From the NCBI GenBank assembly GCA_030522415.1, contig CM060112.1:6355001-6419000 (forward strand): 64,000 bases of DNA, in the 5' to 3' direction. The notes beneath the pieces are model-generated. The model did no database searches. It was not told the DNA's origin and saw only the letters and a list, made by a program, of their open reading frames with translations. Source of the DNA: Channallabes apus (taxonomy: Eukaryota > Chordata > Actinopteri > Siluriformes > Clariidae). Below are positions 43,678-54,201 of the stretch, in pieces. Numbering within the stretch: the stretch's first letter is position 1; each line of letters starts with the position of its first letter. The position numbers and the translations under genes are program-made.

Positions 43678-43785
43678 AGTTGGGGTGGGAGGTTGGTAGG
43701 TGGATGGGGCAGGGGGTTGGGGGTTGGTGGGTGGAAAAGGGGATTGGGGGATGGGGTATTAGTTGGAGTCATAGGTAGCAAACCT
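43678..43785. repeat. G-rich GGT/GGGTT minisatellite-like tract
   Basis: Many closely spaced runs of three to five G (GGGGTGGGAGGTTGG, GGGGCAGGGGGTTGGGGG) on the + strand, capable in principle of G-quadruplex folding. Confidence 0.7.
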
Positions 43786-43791
43786 ACGCCC

Positions 43792-43792
<1 letters not shown>

Positions 43793-43836
<44 letters not shown>
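43793..43836. repeat. (TG)n microsatellite
   Basis: About 20 TG units with one interruption. Confidence 0.95.
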
Positions 43837-43840
<4 letters not shown>

Positions 43841-43859
43841 TGTATATATGGGAACTTGT

Positions 43860-44330
43860 AACTTTGAATGGTGTTAAAAATACTTGCAAAACCAGTATTG
43901 CAGCCATACATTGGAGGGAACTTCTGAGGTGGTCAGTGATTGATGGCACGGTCGGTCGGAGGGGGTTGTGATCACACCTATAGATCTTTTGTTCTAGGCT
44001 ATCGGTCAAATATCTCTCCACTTGGAAGCAAAAACATGCAAGGGATTTCAGCATCTCGACGCACATACTAAGCTGTTTATAAAGTAGACACTGTTTGTTT
44101 TTTCATTTTGTAATCTTTCCCGTGTTTACCGTGTACTGTACAATGTATATTCATTTTTTAATGAATTACTGTAAATAAACTACACATTCCGTTGATTTAC
44201 CAGAAATGACTTTTCTGTTTTTTGTGTGTGCTAAACTAAACTTCAGGGTCAAAGTAATAGCGATTTTATTTGAAAAGTATTATATATTTACAATGCTGAT
44301 AAGTTCAAGCTTAGATTCATATATAAACTG
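43860..44330. other. No gene seen
   Basis: AT-rich DNA; AAATAAAC motifs near 44,170. Confidence 0.35.
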
Positions 44331-45108
44331 CTTCAAAGTCTTTCCACCCCGTGACCGCTGAAATCCGACAGACGCAGGGCTCAAGGGAGGTGTGTCTGTG
44401 TGTGTGTGTGTGTGCGCGCGTGTGTATGTGTGTGTGTGCGCGTGCGCTGCAGCATGTCCTATTTTCAGCGGATTTTTCCGCTACCGCAGATCAGTTTATC
44501 AACTTGTAATATATACATTTTAGGAATATATTAACATGTGCAGACATTTAAGGGTGCGCTGCCCTCTCTTGCCCCTGCGTAGAGCCTACACACACACACA
44601 CACACACACACACATCTATCTATCTATCTATCTATCTATCTATTATATAAATACACATTTGGAATCTGCATCTACATTTTCTGTTACAAGTATAGAATTA
44701 GGTTCAGCTGAGACTCATGATCAATGGTGTTAGGGTACTTATGTAGTGATAATTAGTTTGAGCCAGATCATTAAAACTAACAATGGACTATGACACTCTT
44801 GAGAGGGGATATGAAGGTGTTATTCATTTATTTATTCTCTACAAGGGTGCGAACTACAGTACAGACCAAACTATAACTTATATACTACTATAAAAATTCT
44901 AAATATAAACAAACAAAATACAGCTTTTTTTCCTCAGAGGTAAACGGAAAAGTGAAGTTGTTCAGCTGTTTACTGTCACTGCAGCTTCTTCAAAGTCTTC
45001 CCACTCCGTGACCGCTGAAATCCGACACGACACCACGTTAGGCTACGTCTTGACTCATTTGTATACCGACGGTGATTGGATGTTTCCCGAGGGCTCAGGG
45101 GAGTGTGT

Positions 45109-45140
<32 letters not shown>

Positions 45141-45265
45141 CTATGTGTGTGCGTGCGCGCGGGTACTTGTTCTACTGTTATAAAAACTCTAAATATAAAC
45201 AAACAAAATACAGCTTTTTTTTCAGAGGTAAACGGAAAAGTGAAGATGTTCAGTGTCACTATGCA
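44330..45265. repeat. Local direct duplication
   Basis: CTTCAAAGTCTT-CCCGTGACCGCTGAAATCCGACA near 44,335-44,375 recurs at 44,990-45,025 and in both cases leads to a (TG)n tract. A second block, TAAATATAAACAAACAAAAT then ACAGC and AGAGGTAAACGGAAAAGTGA, occurs at 44,900-44,960 and 45,190-45,245. Interlaced duplication with microsatellites; no coding content. Confidence 0.7.
44589..44642. repeat. (CA)n(TCTA)n compound microsatellite
   Basis: About 12 CA units then seven TCTA units. Confidence 0.95.
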
Positions 45266-45529
45266 GATGTTACACTCAGTGGAGTTACCGAAATCTTTGC
45301 TTTAGTCCTCATTGAGTTGCCACACATCATTTCCACATTTCACTAGCTTTTATTACTCTTATGTGAGCATAAACAGTGAAACATTCCACAGGTTTATAAT
45401 ACACCGCGGCCAAGTGAACCACGTTCCCGTCGAACGAAACGAGGCATAATCGTGGTGTTTGCTTCGGTTATGACACACCATAGTTTATTACCTGCTGTGG
45501 TAGATCTGAATATTTATTCAAACACAATA

Positions 45530-45924
45530 TTCATTCATTCATTCATCTTCTATACCGCTTAATCCTGTGTTCAGGGTCGCGGGGGACCTGGAGCCTATCC
45601 CAGGAGACTTCGGGCACTAGGCGGGGTACACCCTGGACAGGGTGCCAATCCATCGCAGGGCACACACACATACACACACTCACACACCCAATCACACACT
45701 ACGGGCAATTTAGGAACGCCAATTAGCCTAACCTGCATATCTTTGGACTGTGGGAGGAAACCGGAGTACCCGGAGGAAACCCACCCGGAGGAAACCCACC
45801 AAGCACGGGGAGAACATGCAAACTCCATGCACACAGAGACGGGAATCGAGCCTGGCCGGGGAATCGAACCCAGACCCTGGAGGTGCAAGGCGACAGTGCT
45901 AACCACTACACCACCGTGCCGCCT
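45530..45924 (-). repeat. tRNA-derived SINE, full length, copy 1
   Basis: On the minus strand: tRNA-like head with A box (TGGTGTAGTGGTTAGCA) and B box (GGGTTCGATTCCC), a body (CATGTTCTCCCCGTGCTTGG) and a (GAAT)n tail at 45,530. The exact 11-bp duplication CAAACACAATA flanks it (45,519-45,529 and 45,925-45,935). It carries a short internal duplication of ACCCGGAGGAAACCC. Confidence 0.95.
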
Positions 45925-45935
45925 CAAACACAATA

Positions 45936-46560
45936 ATAAAGCTTTATATCCTCAGGAGGGCTCAGTACATTGTTTTAGCGATAGTTTCAAGGAAGCGAGT
46001 TCAGAACTAATCTAACCAAACCAAAAAAAACAAAAAAACATCCGAAGCTTCAAATAGAATGAACGAACTAATGAAATTGATATATATGTAATTGATATAC
46101 TGTATATACAGACGTGTGTCATTTTAATTCAAATGAACATTTTAATGCTTTCTGATACACTTATCAACTTATCCACATACACTTATCAACACAAACTCTC
46201 CGTGCACGCACACACAATCTCTAAAAAATTAATATTAATAACATACATATACAAATAAACAAATGTAGGTGTAATAAAAGTAGTCGTGATGTCAGTACTC
46301 GCCCAGCAAACCAGCCTTTTGCAGCGGCTTAAAACGTATGAATTATCTTCAAATATACAAAAAAAAGCGAAAAGACACTCGATTATTATGCATAGGTTAT
46401 TTGTTTAATTCAAGTTCATAAAAACACTTTAAAACGAGAGAAAAACTGTTAAAATCCTCGTTCGCCTTCTCAGCGTTAGGTAGCGAGTGACGTCATGATT
46501 TGAATCTGCGCGCCACCGGGGAAACACCGGGGACCAGATAAAGTCCTTTTAGATAAAGTC
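45936..46560. other. No gene seen
   Basis: AT-rich sequence, then a GC-richer part from about 46,440 with the short repeat AGATAAAGTCCTTTTAGATAAAGTCCTT. Confidence 0.35.
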
Positions 46561-46619
46561 CTTCTATGCGCCATCTGGCGGATATTCAGTGAAGCACAAC
46601 ACATTTATTTTAAATTCCC

Positions 46620-46722
46620 GAATGTTGCCTCCGGCAAGTCGCGGCAAGCCGCGCGCTAAATTGCGGCATCCCGCGGGAAAACACGCAGGGTTTTAAGGGC
46701 GACATCTGTATGTGTAGATAGT
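46620..46722 (-). other. GC-rich block, inverted match to 31,600
   Basis: The minus strand reads CATACAGATGTCGCCCTTAA and then CCGCG-rich sequence, similar to the + strand at 31,602-31,690. It may be the end of a transposon or a shared repeat. Confidence 0.4.
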
Positions 46723-46809
46723 TTAAAAGACATTTTCCATTTGCTATAACTCTGTTACGTGACAAAGCGTATAATTTGAGACAGTAAATTAACCAAGGAG
46801 CTAATTGTT

Positions 46810-47438
46810 CCTCCCTTAGAGTAGATTAGATTAGATTAATAAAGTGTCCAATGACTGCCATCAAAAACCATGAGCCTCTTTGAGCTTATCACTTTTCTGC
46901 ACGATAAGGATCTATCTGAGATCTACCCCAACTTTTAGACTGCTCTCAGGGTTGCACTTACATTGCCAGTGACTGTAGCTCAAGCAGAGAGGAGCTTTTC
47001 CAAACTCAGGTTAATCAAGACATACCTGAGGTCAACCATGTCTCAGGAACGGCTCACTGGCCTTGCTGTCATAAGCATAAATCATGCAATAGGGGAGCAT
47101 ATCTCATATGATGCCATTATTGATGACTTTGCATCTAGAAAGGCCAGAAAAGTCAGATTTTAGTTTCAGTTTGTGGTTTCTGTTCTGCAGTGAAGTAAAT
47201 AAGTTATTTTTCTTTAGTGCGATTTGTTCTATATTAATTCTATATTTATATAATATTTGTTTGTACACAGTATATTTATTTAAGTTATGAGTAGTTTAAT
47301 AAAACTAATGTACAAAAAATGTGTGTACAAAATGTGCAGTTTTAGTATTTTTTTTTTTTTTTTTTTTTTGGGAGGGGGGGGGGATGCGCCGGGAGGGAGT
47401 CTCGACCCAGGGAGCAATTCAGTGTAGAACCGCCACTG
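46810..47438 (+). pseudogene. hAT transposase C-terminal relic with right end
   Basis: 46,940-47,163 reads ALTLPVTVAQAERSFSKLRL then IKTYLRSTMSQERLTGLAVI, the dimerisation domain of hAT transposases of the ZMYM1-like type. The end GTGTAGAACCGCCACTG at about 47,438 is a typical hAT terminal repeat (CAGTGGCGGTTC). Catalytic domains and left end are missing. A T/G homopolymer at 47,350-47,384 interrupts the 3' part. Confidence 0.75.
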
Positions 47439-47639
47439 GCTGTAACAGCATGTGCAACAATGACGAGCAATTCAACTGTGTGACATTTCAGCACGTGACC
47501 AACAGATAGCAACTCCTAAGTAGCACTTACGTGCAATTGTGTTAAGTGCATTTTTGGGAAATGCATGTGAAACAATAACGAACGTTCGCAAAATGACTCG
47601 TAGAAAACGCTCTTAAGCGCTGAGATCAATCGTTATCGG

Positions 47640-47775
47640 GAAATGCAGCCCTGATCGGTTCAATTAAACATAGATCATCAGATTTTTGCACAAACTTATG
47701 GAGTCCATTCCAGTTTGAGCGTACACTGTCATTAAAGCATAAAGGAAATATCGCAAATAAAAAAAAATTATGTAA
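47640..47775 (+). pseudogene. Possible receptor Ig-exon relic, direct match to 17,055-17,170
   Basis: CAAACTTATGGAGTCCATTCCAGTTTGAG and CACTGTCATTAAAGCATAA match the 17,060-17,150 relic almost exactly. It is not clear whether this is receptor sequence or a repeat that carries it. Confidence 0.35.
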
Positions 47776-47822
47776 ATAATTCTATTTTTCACTTTTTATG
47801 AATAATAAGTTAATAATAGTGT

Positions 47823-47827
<5 letters not shown>

Positions 47828-47872
<45 letters not shown>

Positions 47873-47880
47873 AATAAATA
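47828..47880. repeat. (AAT)n(AAAT)n microsatellite
   Basis: About 13 AAT units then AAAT units. Confidence 0.95.
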
Positions 47881-48390
47881 CATTGCTGTAGTAAATTGCC
47901 ACAAAAATGCACTTTTACTAACACTCTCAGACTTTAGGACCAACTCAACTGTTTTTTTTTTTGTTTGTTTGTTTGTTTTTTTCCAAAAGTGAAGACAGCA
48001 ACTGTTGAGATGTTACCAACGCCCACCTAGATGGCAGTATATTTCCAGATACTGTACCTTGGAAATAATAATAATTGTGGACACAGTCTCCAGTACAAAG
48101 TATTAATATTTCTTTGAATTTATGGACTGTCATTGTGTTATCATGTCATGTTTCATGTCATTTTATCATTTAGTTCTACTGTAAATCATTAGTGATGCAG
48201 GCTGGAAGTCTCAGACAACTGGCAACCAATCGGAATATTGGACCAATGTAGGCTCACTTATTCCTGAAAAGTAACCTTTTTTTTTTGTTTTGGCAAGCTG
48301 AAATAATTAGCAGTATATCAGTGGCAACAGTAACAGTCGTGCTTTTGTCACCTGATACATTGTGAGCTTTTATTTTACATTAATTTACTA
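47881..48390. other. No gene seen
   Basis: Includes a (GTTT)n run near 47,962-47,980; otherwise no feature recognised. Confidence 0.35.
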
Positions 48391-48395
48391 ATTTA

Positions 48396-49678
48396 CAGGT
48401 GTATCTCAATAAATTAGAGTATCATTGAAAAGTTTATTTATTTCTGTAATTCAGTCCAAAAAGTGAAACGCATATAGTATAGTATAGATTCACTATACAC
48501 AGACTGATGTATTCCAAGTGTTTATTTATTTATTTTTTTTACTTTAACTCAAAGGTTTCTTGAGCTTTTAAATGGTCTCTCAGTCTGGAACAGCCGGCCA
48601 CAAAAGGTCATTGCTAAAGCAGCTGGCTGTTCACAGAGTGCTGTATCCAACCACATTAATGGAAAGTTAAATGGAAGGGAAAATGTGGTAGAAAAAGGTG
48701 CATAAACAACAGGCATAACCACAGCCTTAAATGGATTGTGAAACTTAGCCCATTCAAGAATTTAGGGGAGATTTAACAGGAGTGGCCAGCAGCTGGAGTC
48801 AGTGTTTCAAGTGCCACCACACACAGAAGTATCCAGGACATGGGCTACAACTGTCACATTCCTTGTGTCAAGCCACTCTTGAACCAGAGAATATGTACGA
48901 GGTGTCATGGGCTAAGGGCAAAAAGGACTGGACTGTTGCTCAGTGGGCCAAATTTCTTTTTTCAGATGAAAGTAAATTTTCCGTTTCATTTGTAAATCAA
49001 GGTCCCTGGCTGGAGGAAAAGGAGAGGCACAGAATCCAAATTCCTTGAAGTCCAGGGTAAAGTTTTCACAGTCAGTATGTACAGTAGCGATGCCATCTAC
49101 TGGTGTTGGTCCACTGTGTTTTATCAGGTCTAAGGTAAACGCAGACATCTACCAGGAAGTTTTAGAGCACTCCAAGTGTCTCTCTGCTGACCAGCTTTAT
49201 AGAGATGCTGATTCAATTTCCCAGCAGGACTTGGCACCTGACCACACTGCCTAATACCTTGTTTAAGGACCATGTTATACCTGTGCTTAATGGATTAGCA
49301 CACTCACCTGACCTAAACCTCATAGAGAATCTATGAGGTACCATGATAAGGAAGATGCGAGCCACCAGACCCGACAGCACAGAAGAGCTGAAGGCTGCTA
49401 TCAGAGCAACCAGGGCTTCTTTTATTGCTAAAATGCATGCAAAGTGAGCCCTGAGCAAGTGAGAGCTGTACATGTTCATACTTTTCAGTAGATACTGAAT
49501 TTTGGGTTTTCTTAAGTTGTAGACCATAATCATCATAATTAAAGGAAATTTAAAAACGCTTAAAATATATCAGTCTGTGTGTAACGAATCTGTATAATTT
49601 ATGAGTTTCACTTTTTTAATTGAATTACGGAAATAAATCAAGTTTTTGATGATATTCTAATTTATTGACATGCACTTG
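48396..49678 (+). mobile_element. Tc1-like transposon, degenerate
   Basis: Ends CAGGTGTATCTCAATAAATT and AATTTATTGACATGCACTTG are inverted and flanked by TA (48,394-48,395 and 49,679-49,680). Transposase relics on the + strand include LKQLAVHRVLYPTTL-type helix sequence near 48,620, VNADIYQEVLEHSKC and ISQQDLAPDHTA near 49,140-49,250 (second Asp), and a decayed SPDLNPIENLW counterpart near 49,300. Many stops. Confidence 0.85.
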
Positions 49679-49789
49679 TACATTAGAAGTAAATTACTAT
49701 TGCAATTCGAAGAAACAAAAAGTGAGGGCCCCATATCAGCCCATCTGTCCAGTTGGGAGCTTAAGACACTTGCAGATTTCTCAGTATGA

Positions 49790-50300
49790 GGTCTAGGTTC
49801 AATGTTATATGGCAATAAAATGAAGTCTACTGATGACCTGAATCTATGGAATTACCAGGTTATTACATTTATGGAGTTTTTCTTCTATGATGCTTCAAGC
49901 ATATTCCAGGATTCAAATTATAAGAGTGGTTCTGGGAGCATGAGAAATCATTTTCACACATGAAGTGGATACCTCAGAGTCCCGACCCTTACCCAAATGA
50001 TAGTCATTGGAATGTGTTGAATATGATCTTACAGAATGGTAAAATTAAAAGTGTGATTTTTTTTGCACCGCTTTTTATAGCCAGCTAAAAGTCTTTTAAA
50101 TTCTTGTACTTGGGATTTTCTCCCATTCTTTCTTGCAAAAGTCTTTCAGTTCTGTAATAATTTTGGTCGGCTTGCATGCACAGCTCTTTGAAGATCTACC
50201 CACAAATTTTCAATGATGTTCAGGAGACTGTGATGGCCATTCCAAAACCTTCAGCTTGCATCTCTTGAGTTATTCCATAGTGGATTTCCTGTTGTAGAAG
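49790..50300. mobile_element. Degenerate Tc1-like fragments
   Basis: Near 49,955-50,015 the + strand reads KWIPQSPDP, a decayed SPDLNP motif. At 50,090-50,280 the minus strand resembles another Tc1 middle segment (AATTTTCAATGATGTTCAGG, GATGGCCATTCCAAAACCTT). No ends were identified. Confidence 0.45.
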
Positions 50301-50464
50301 CCATCCTCTTTTCAGCATCAGCTTTTTCTTTTTTAGTTATTTATTTTTTTACAGATGGTGTGATGTTTGCATGGGTGGAGGGAAGAATGGATACCACCAA
50401 ATACCAGCAAATTCTGGAAGCAATGTTTTGAGTTCCCAAACTTTTGCACAGTGACATAATAATG

Positions 50465-50849
50465 TTCATTCATTCATTCATTCATTTTCTATACCGCTTA
50501 ATCCTGTGTTCAGGGTCGCGGGGACCTGGAGCCTATCCCAGGAGACTTCGGGCACTAGGCGGGGTACACCCTGGACAGGGTGCCAATCCATCGCAGGGCA
50601 CACACACACACATACACACTCACACACCCAATCACACACTACGGGCAATTTAGGAACGGCAATTAGCCTAACCTGCATATCTTTGGACTGTGGGAGGAAA
50701 CCGGAGTACCCGGAGGAAACCCACCAAGCACGGGGAGAACATGCAAACTCCATGCACACAGAGACGGGAATCGAGCCTGACCGGGGAATCGAACCCAGAC
50801 CCTGGAGGTGCAAGGCGACAGTGCTAACCACTACACCACCGTGCCGCCC
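50465..50849 (-). repeat. tRNA-derived SINE, full length, copy 2
   Basis: Near identical to 45,530-45,924, with A and B boxes intact and a (GAAT)n tail. The exact 11-bp duplication ACATAATAATG flanks it (50,454-50,464 and 50,850-50,860). Confidence 0.95.
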
Positions 50850-50969
50850 ACATAATAATGTTTTTATTTTTTATTTTTGTTTCATTTATGACATAAGAAG
50901 AAACTATGCAATAATGTTTGCTGAAAATATGTTTATATATATTACACTTCCAGGGTGGTTTCAATTTGC

Positions 50970-51130
50970 ACATCGTGGTCTTTTGCATGTTCTCCCCGTA
51001 CTTGGTGGGTTTCCTGCAAGTACTCTGGTTTTCTCCCACAGTAAGGCAGAGACAGGCAGATTAGGCTAATTGGCATTGCCAAATTGCTCATAGTGTGTGT
51101 GTGTGTCTGTGTGTTTGTGTCTGTGTGCGT
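50970..51130 (+). repeat. SINE fragment of the same family
   Basis: TTGCATGTTCTCCCCGTACT, TTCTCCCACAGTAAGGC and TTAGGCTAATTGGCATTGCC on the + strand, then a (GT)n run. Head and tail are missing and the sequence is more diverged than the two full copies. Confidence 0.75.
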
Positions 51131-51138
51131 GTCGTCAA

Positions 51139-51575
51139 CACTGTAAAAAAAAACGAGCCACCTCAACGTAAAACGGTTTAGTAGACGGTGGACAACTTTT
51201 TTAAGTTTACTTAACTTTTGGAAAAATTTACTGGACAAACAAAATGTTTCATATTGCTGCTTAGTTGACACAGTGTGTACTCAGTTCTCAACTTCAAATA
51301 TGTAAGTCAGCTCAAGTAGTAATGGTTGTTGGCTCAATAAATTATATTTCTCTAGTGGTTAGTTAGCCCAGCTTTTCATCTACTCAAAAAGGTCATTTGT
51401 TTCCCATTGTAGCCCACTGATGGTTCAAGTGATTGTTTTTCTTTGAAAAAACAAATTGGCTGATCAATACTCCAACAATTAAAAGACACAAACATTATTT
51501 TTTAAAACTTTATTCTTCCAAAACTAGTCAAAGTTAACAAAGTGATGTGCATAAAACAGAAGAATGCACATTCTA
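51139..51575. repeat. Dispersed non-coding repeat, copy 2
   Basis: Counterpart of 12,036-12,435, abutting L2 sequence at its right end. Family unknown. Confidence 0.6.
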
Positions 51576-52192
51576 TTAACTTTTGAAACTTTTTTCCCCA
51601 ATGTGTCAGACACAAAAAAGAGTCTATGATAACAAGACTTTTTGTCCCTTTGACACCATTCCACCACGCCTTTGCAAGGATGTATTGAATTCCATCGGAC
51701 CATACATTGTGGACTTAATTAATTCATCTTTGATGTCCGGTTGTGTTCCAGCTGCTTTTAAACATGCTGTAGTACAACCGCTGATCAAAAAGAGCAATCT
51801 GGATCACTCTGTTCTTTCTAACTTCAGGCCCATTTCTAAGCTCCCCTTTTTATCAAAAGTTTTAGAAAAGGTTGTATATACTGTAATCAGTTACAGGCAC
51901 ACCTTGATTTTGAAAAATTTCAGACTGAAAAATTTCAGTCTGGTTTTAAGGCACGAAATAGCACTGAAACTGCTATCATAAGAGTGTTTAACGATTTGCT
52001 TTTAGCTGCAGACTCTGGTGATTCTGCCATTCTGGTTTTATTGGACCTGCAGCTTTTGACACAGTAGACCATGACATCCTTTTATCACGCCTCGAGACAT
52101 GCTTTGGAATTAAGGGTTCTGTTCTTAAATGGTTCCGATCATATCTGTCAGACAGGAATTTCTCAGTCCATCTAGGGAAGTATTCATCTTCA

Positions 52193-53010
52193 GTGTCTTC
52201 TCTTGGCTGTGGGGTACCGCAGGGCTCCATTTTAGGTCCAGTTCTCTTCTCACTGTATATGCTTCCATTGGGGTCCATTTTCAGGAAGCATAAAATCGCC
52301 TTCCACTGTTTTGCTGATGATATTCAAATTTATCTGTCTATCCCAACAAATAGTCATCCATCTATTCAGACCTTGTTGAACTGTCTCAGAGATGTTCAAA
52401 CATGGATGGAGAGAAACTTTCTCACTCTGAACAAAAATAAAACAGAAATTATTATTTTTGGAAAGTCTAATCTCCTCAGTGGGTATGACGGTGTCATTGG
52501 ATCGCTGGAATCTTTTTCTCATCAGTCTGCCAGAAATCTTGGGGTAATTTTTGACTCTGCCTTTAAGCTGAATAAACAGATAAGCTCAGTTGTAAGGTCC
52601 AGCTTTTTCCAACTTCGACTTGTTAGTAAAGTTAAGCACTATATCCCCCCTGAACAGTTTGAGACAGTAATTCATGCTTTCATCATGTCACGCCTTGACT
52701 ACTGTAACTCGTTATATATAGGTCTCAGTCAGTCACAACTTCAACGGCTACAAGCCGTTCAAAATGCAGCAGCTCGCCTTTTGACTGGGAGGAGAGGACG
52801 TGATCATATTACACCCGTACTGGCTTCCCTTCACCGGCTTCCTGTACATTTCAGGATCCAGTTTAAAATATTACTTCTTGTTTTTAAAAGCTTAAATGAT
52901 TTGGCACCTGCCTATCTGTCAGAGCTTCTTGTCCCGTACTCCCCTTCCAGAGATTTGCGATCCTCTGATCATCATTTACTGCACATCCCCAGAACAAAGC
53001 TCAAAACCAG
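52193..53010 (+). pseudogene. L2 reverse transcriptase, C-terminal part
   Basis: An open frame of about 270 codons from the GVPQGSILGP motif, with FADDIQIYLS (catalytic YxDD variant), LNKNKTEIIIFG, RLDYCNSLYIGL and the C-terminal LQAVQNAAARLLTGRR block typical of L2/Rex1. From 53,011 it runs into the SINE and stops at 53,153-53,155. Confidence 0.85.
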
Positions 53011-53200
53011 GGGTAGGTCAGTGGTTAAGGCATTGGACTACGGTTCAGAAGATCCCAGGTTCAAACCCCACAACCACCAAGTTGCCACTGTTGGGCCCTT
53101 GAGCAAGACCCTTAACCCTAAAACTGCTCAGACGTGTAATGACATAAAAATGTAAGTCGCTCTGGATAAAAGCGTCTGCCAAATGCATAAATGTAAATGT
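53011..53200 (+). repeat. tRNA-derived SINE inserted in the L2
   Basis: tRNA-like head with A box (GGTCAGTGGTTAAGGCA) and B box (AGGTTCAAACCCC), and the common fish SINE 3' block GTCGCTCTGGATAAAAGCGT+CTGCCAAATG, then (ATGTAA)n. The 7-bp duplication AAACCAG flanks it (53,004-53,010 and 53,201-53,207). L2 coding continues on either side (KLKT | RGGRAFS). Confidence 0.92.
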
Positions 53201-53576
53201 AAACCAGAGGTGGCAGAGCCTTTTCAGCGGTAGCCCCCAGCCTGTGGAACGGCCTCCCTTTGCAGTTGAGAGCCACCCAAAATCTTAATCATTTTAAAAC
53301 CATGCTTAAAACACATCTGTTTTCATGTGCATTTTCCTTATGATTTATTAAGCTAGTTTTATTTTATTTATTATTATTATGATTATTTTTATTTGATCCT
53401 ATGGATTTCTGTTTCATGGTTTGTAATAGTGAGCGATAAATATTAAGTAGATACACAATATAGTACCTGCTGATTTATTGTTTTATACTTGTACTGTACA
53501 GCACTTTGGTCAGCGGAAGTTGTTTTAAATGTGCTTTATAAATAAATTTGATTGATTGATTGATTGATTGAAGAGT

Positions 53577-53830
53577 TTGTTTCCTAGCGTGTCAATCTGA
53601 GGGGATTGTATCCCTCCAAGTCGAATAATAACTTTCGGATAGCTTCATACTGTAAGTGTCCATCCAGTCCTTTAGGAATTTAATGTTTAGAGCACAGACT
53701 TTACCAAATGTCAAACCTAAACTTGCTGCATAGTCACCCAGGACTACTACAACTCCAGCAATTGCTTCTCATTGTCCTCTTGTAGCTCCAAAAGGCCAAC
53801 CATCACCTCTCTGACCCACAGCAGAGCTCT
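53577..53830 (-). pseudogene. Possible SAMD3-like C-terminal relic
   Basis: The minus strand, with one slip, reads GVVVVLGDYAASLGLTFGKV, CALNIKFPKGLDGHLQYEAI and RKLLFDLEGYNP, which resembles the C-terminal ALL.GL.YALN..YPKGL...F..I.K..L.LDG pattern of fish SAM-domain-containing 3-like proteins, as in the 34.1 kb relic. Tentative. Confidence 0.3.
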
Positions 53831-54195
53831 GGTTAAAGAGATCAAGAGAATCATGTACAGTACAGACAAAAATAATACATTTCACAGAATATCTAGTTAT
53901 GATAAAAATTTTATATATTAATAAGGGTATACACTGAAAAAAGTGAAACTGCTGTGTCGTTGATACAAAGTACGTTTCTACATTGATCTGATGGAAATTT
54001 TAGATTTCCTATACAAAACTGATATTTTTACGTTGCTTAAAAGCAAACATCGCAGCCCCTGTTTAAACTTAAATGTAATCCATTCATTCACTGCACATTT
54101 CTGCTTCAAACCAAAGGTTTGCCATGTCACGTGACCTCATGACGCAGGATTATCACGGACTGAATCACGTTCTGCTGTCGGCCATAGTTTCTCAA
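53831..54195. other. No gene seen
   Basis: AT-rich intergenic DNA between the relic and the DIRS end. Confidence 0.35.
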
Positions 54196-54201
54196 AGAAG
54201 A

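Larger units (their letters stand above)
51580..53575 (+). mobile_element. L2-type LINE, 5' truncated, with a SINE inside
   Basis: ORF2 reading from about 51,590 (FDTIPPRLCKDVLNSI, LIKKSNLDHSVLSNFRPISK) through CGVPQGSILGPVLFSLYML and FADD at 52,310 to WNGLPLQLRATQ near 53,250. Frames break near 51,900-52,060 and at the SINE. The 3' end TTTATAAATAAATTTGATTG repeats ATTG, the typical L2 tail. The endonuclease part is absent. Confidence 0.9.

Noticed and set aside
43693..43971. Gly/Val/Cys-rich open frames over (TG)n
   Set aside because: Simple-sequence translation artefact (poly Cys-Val), as also at 11,018, 24,939 and 45,105.
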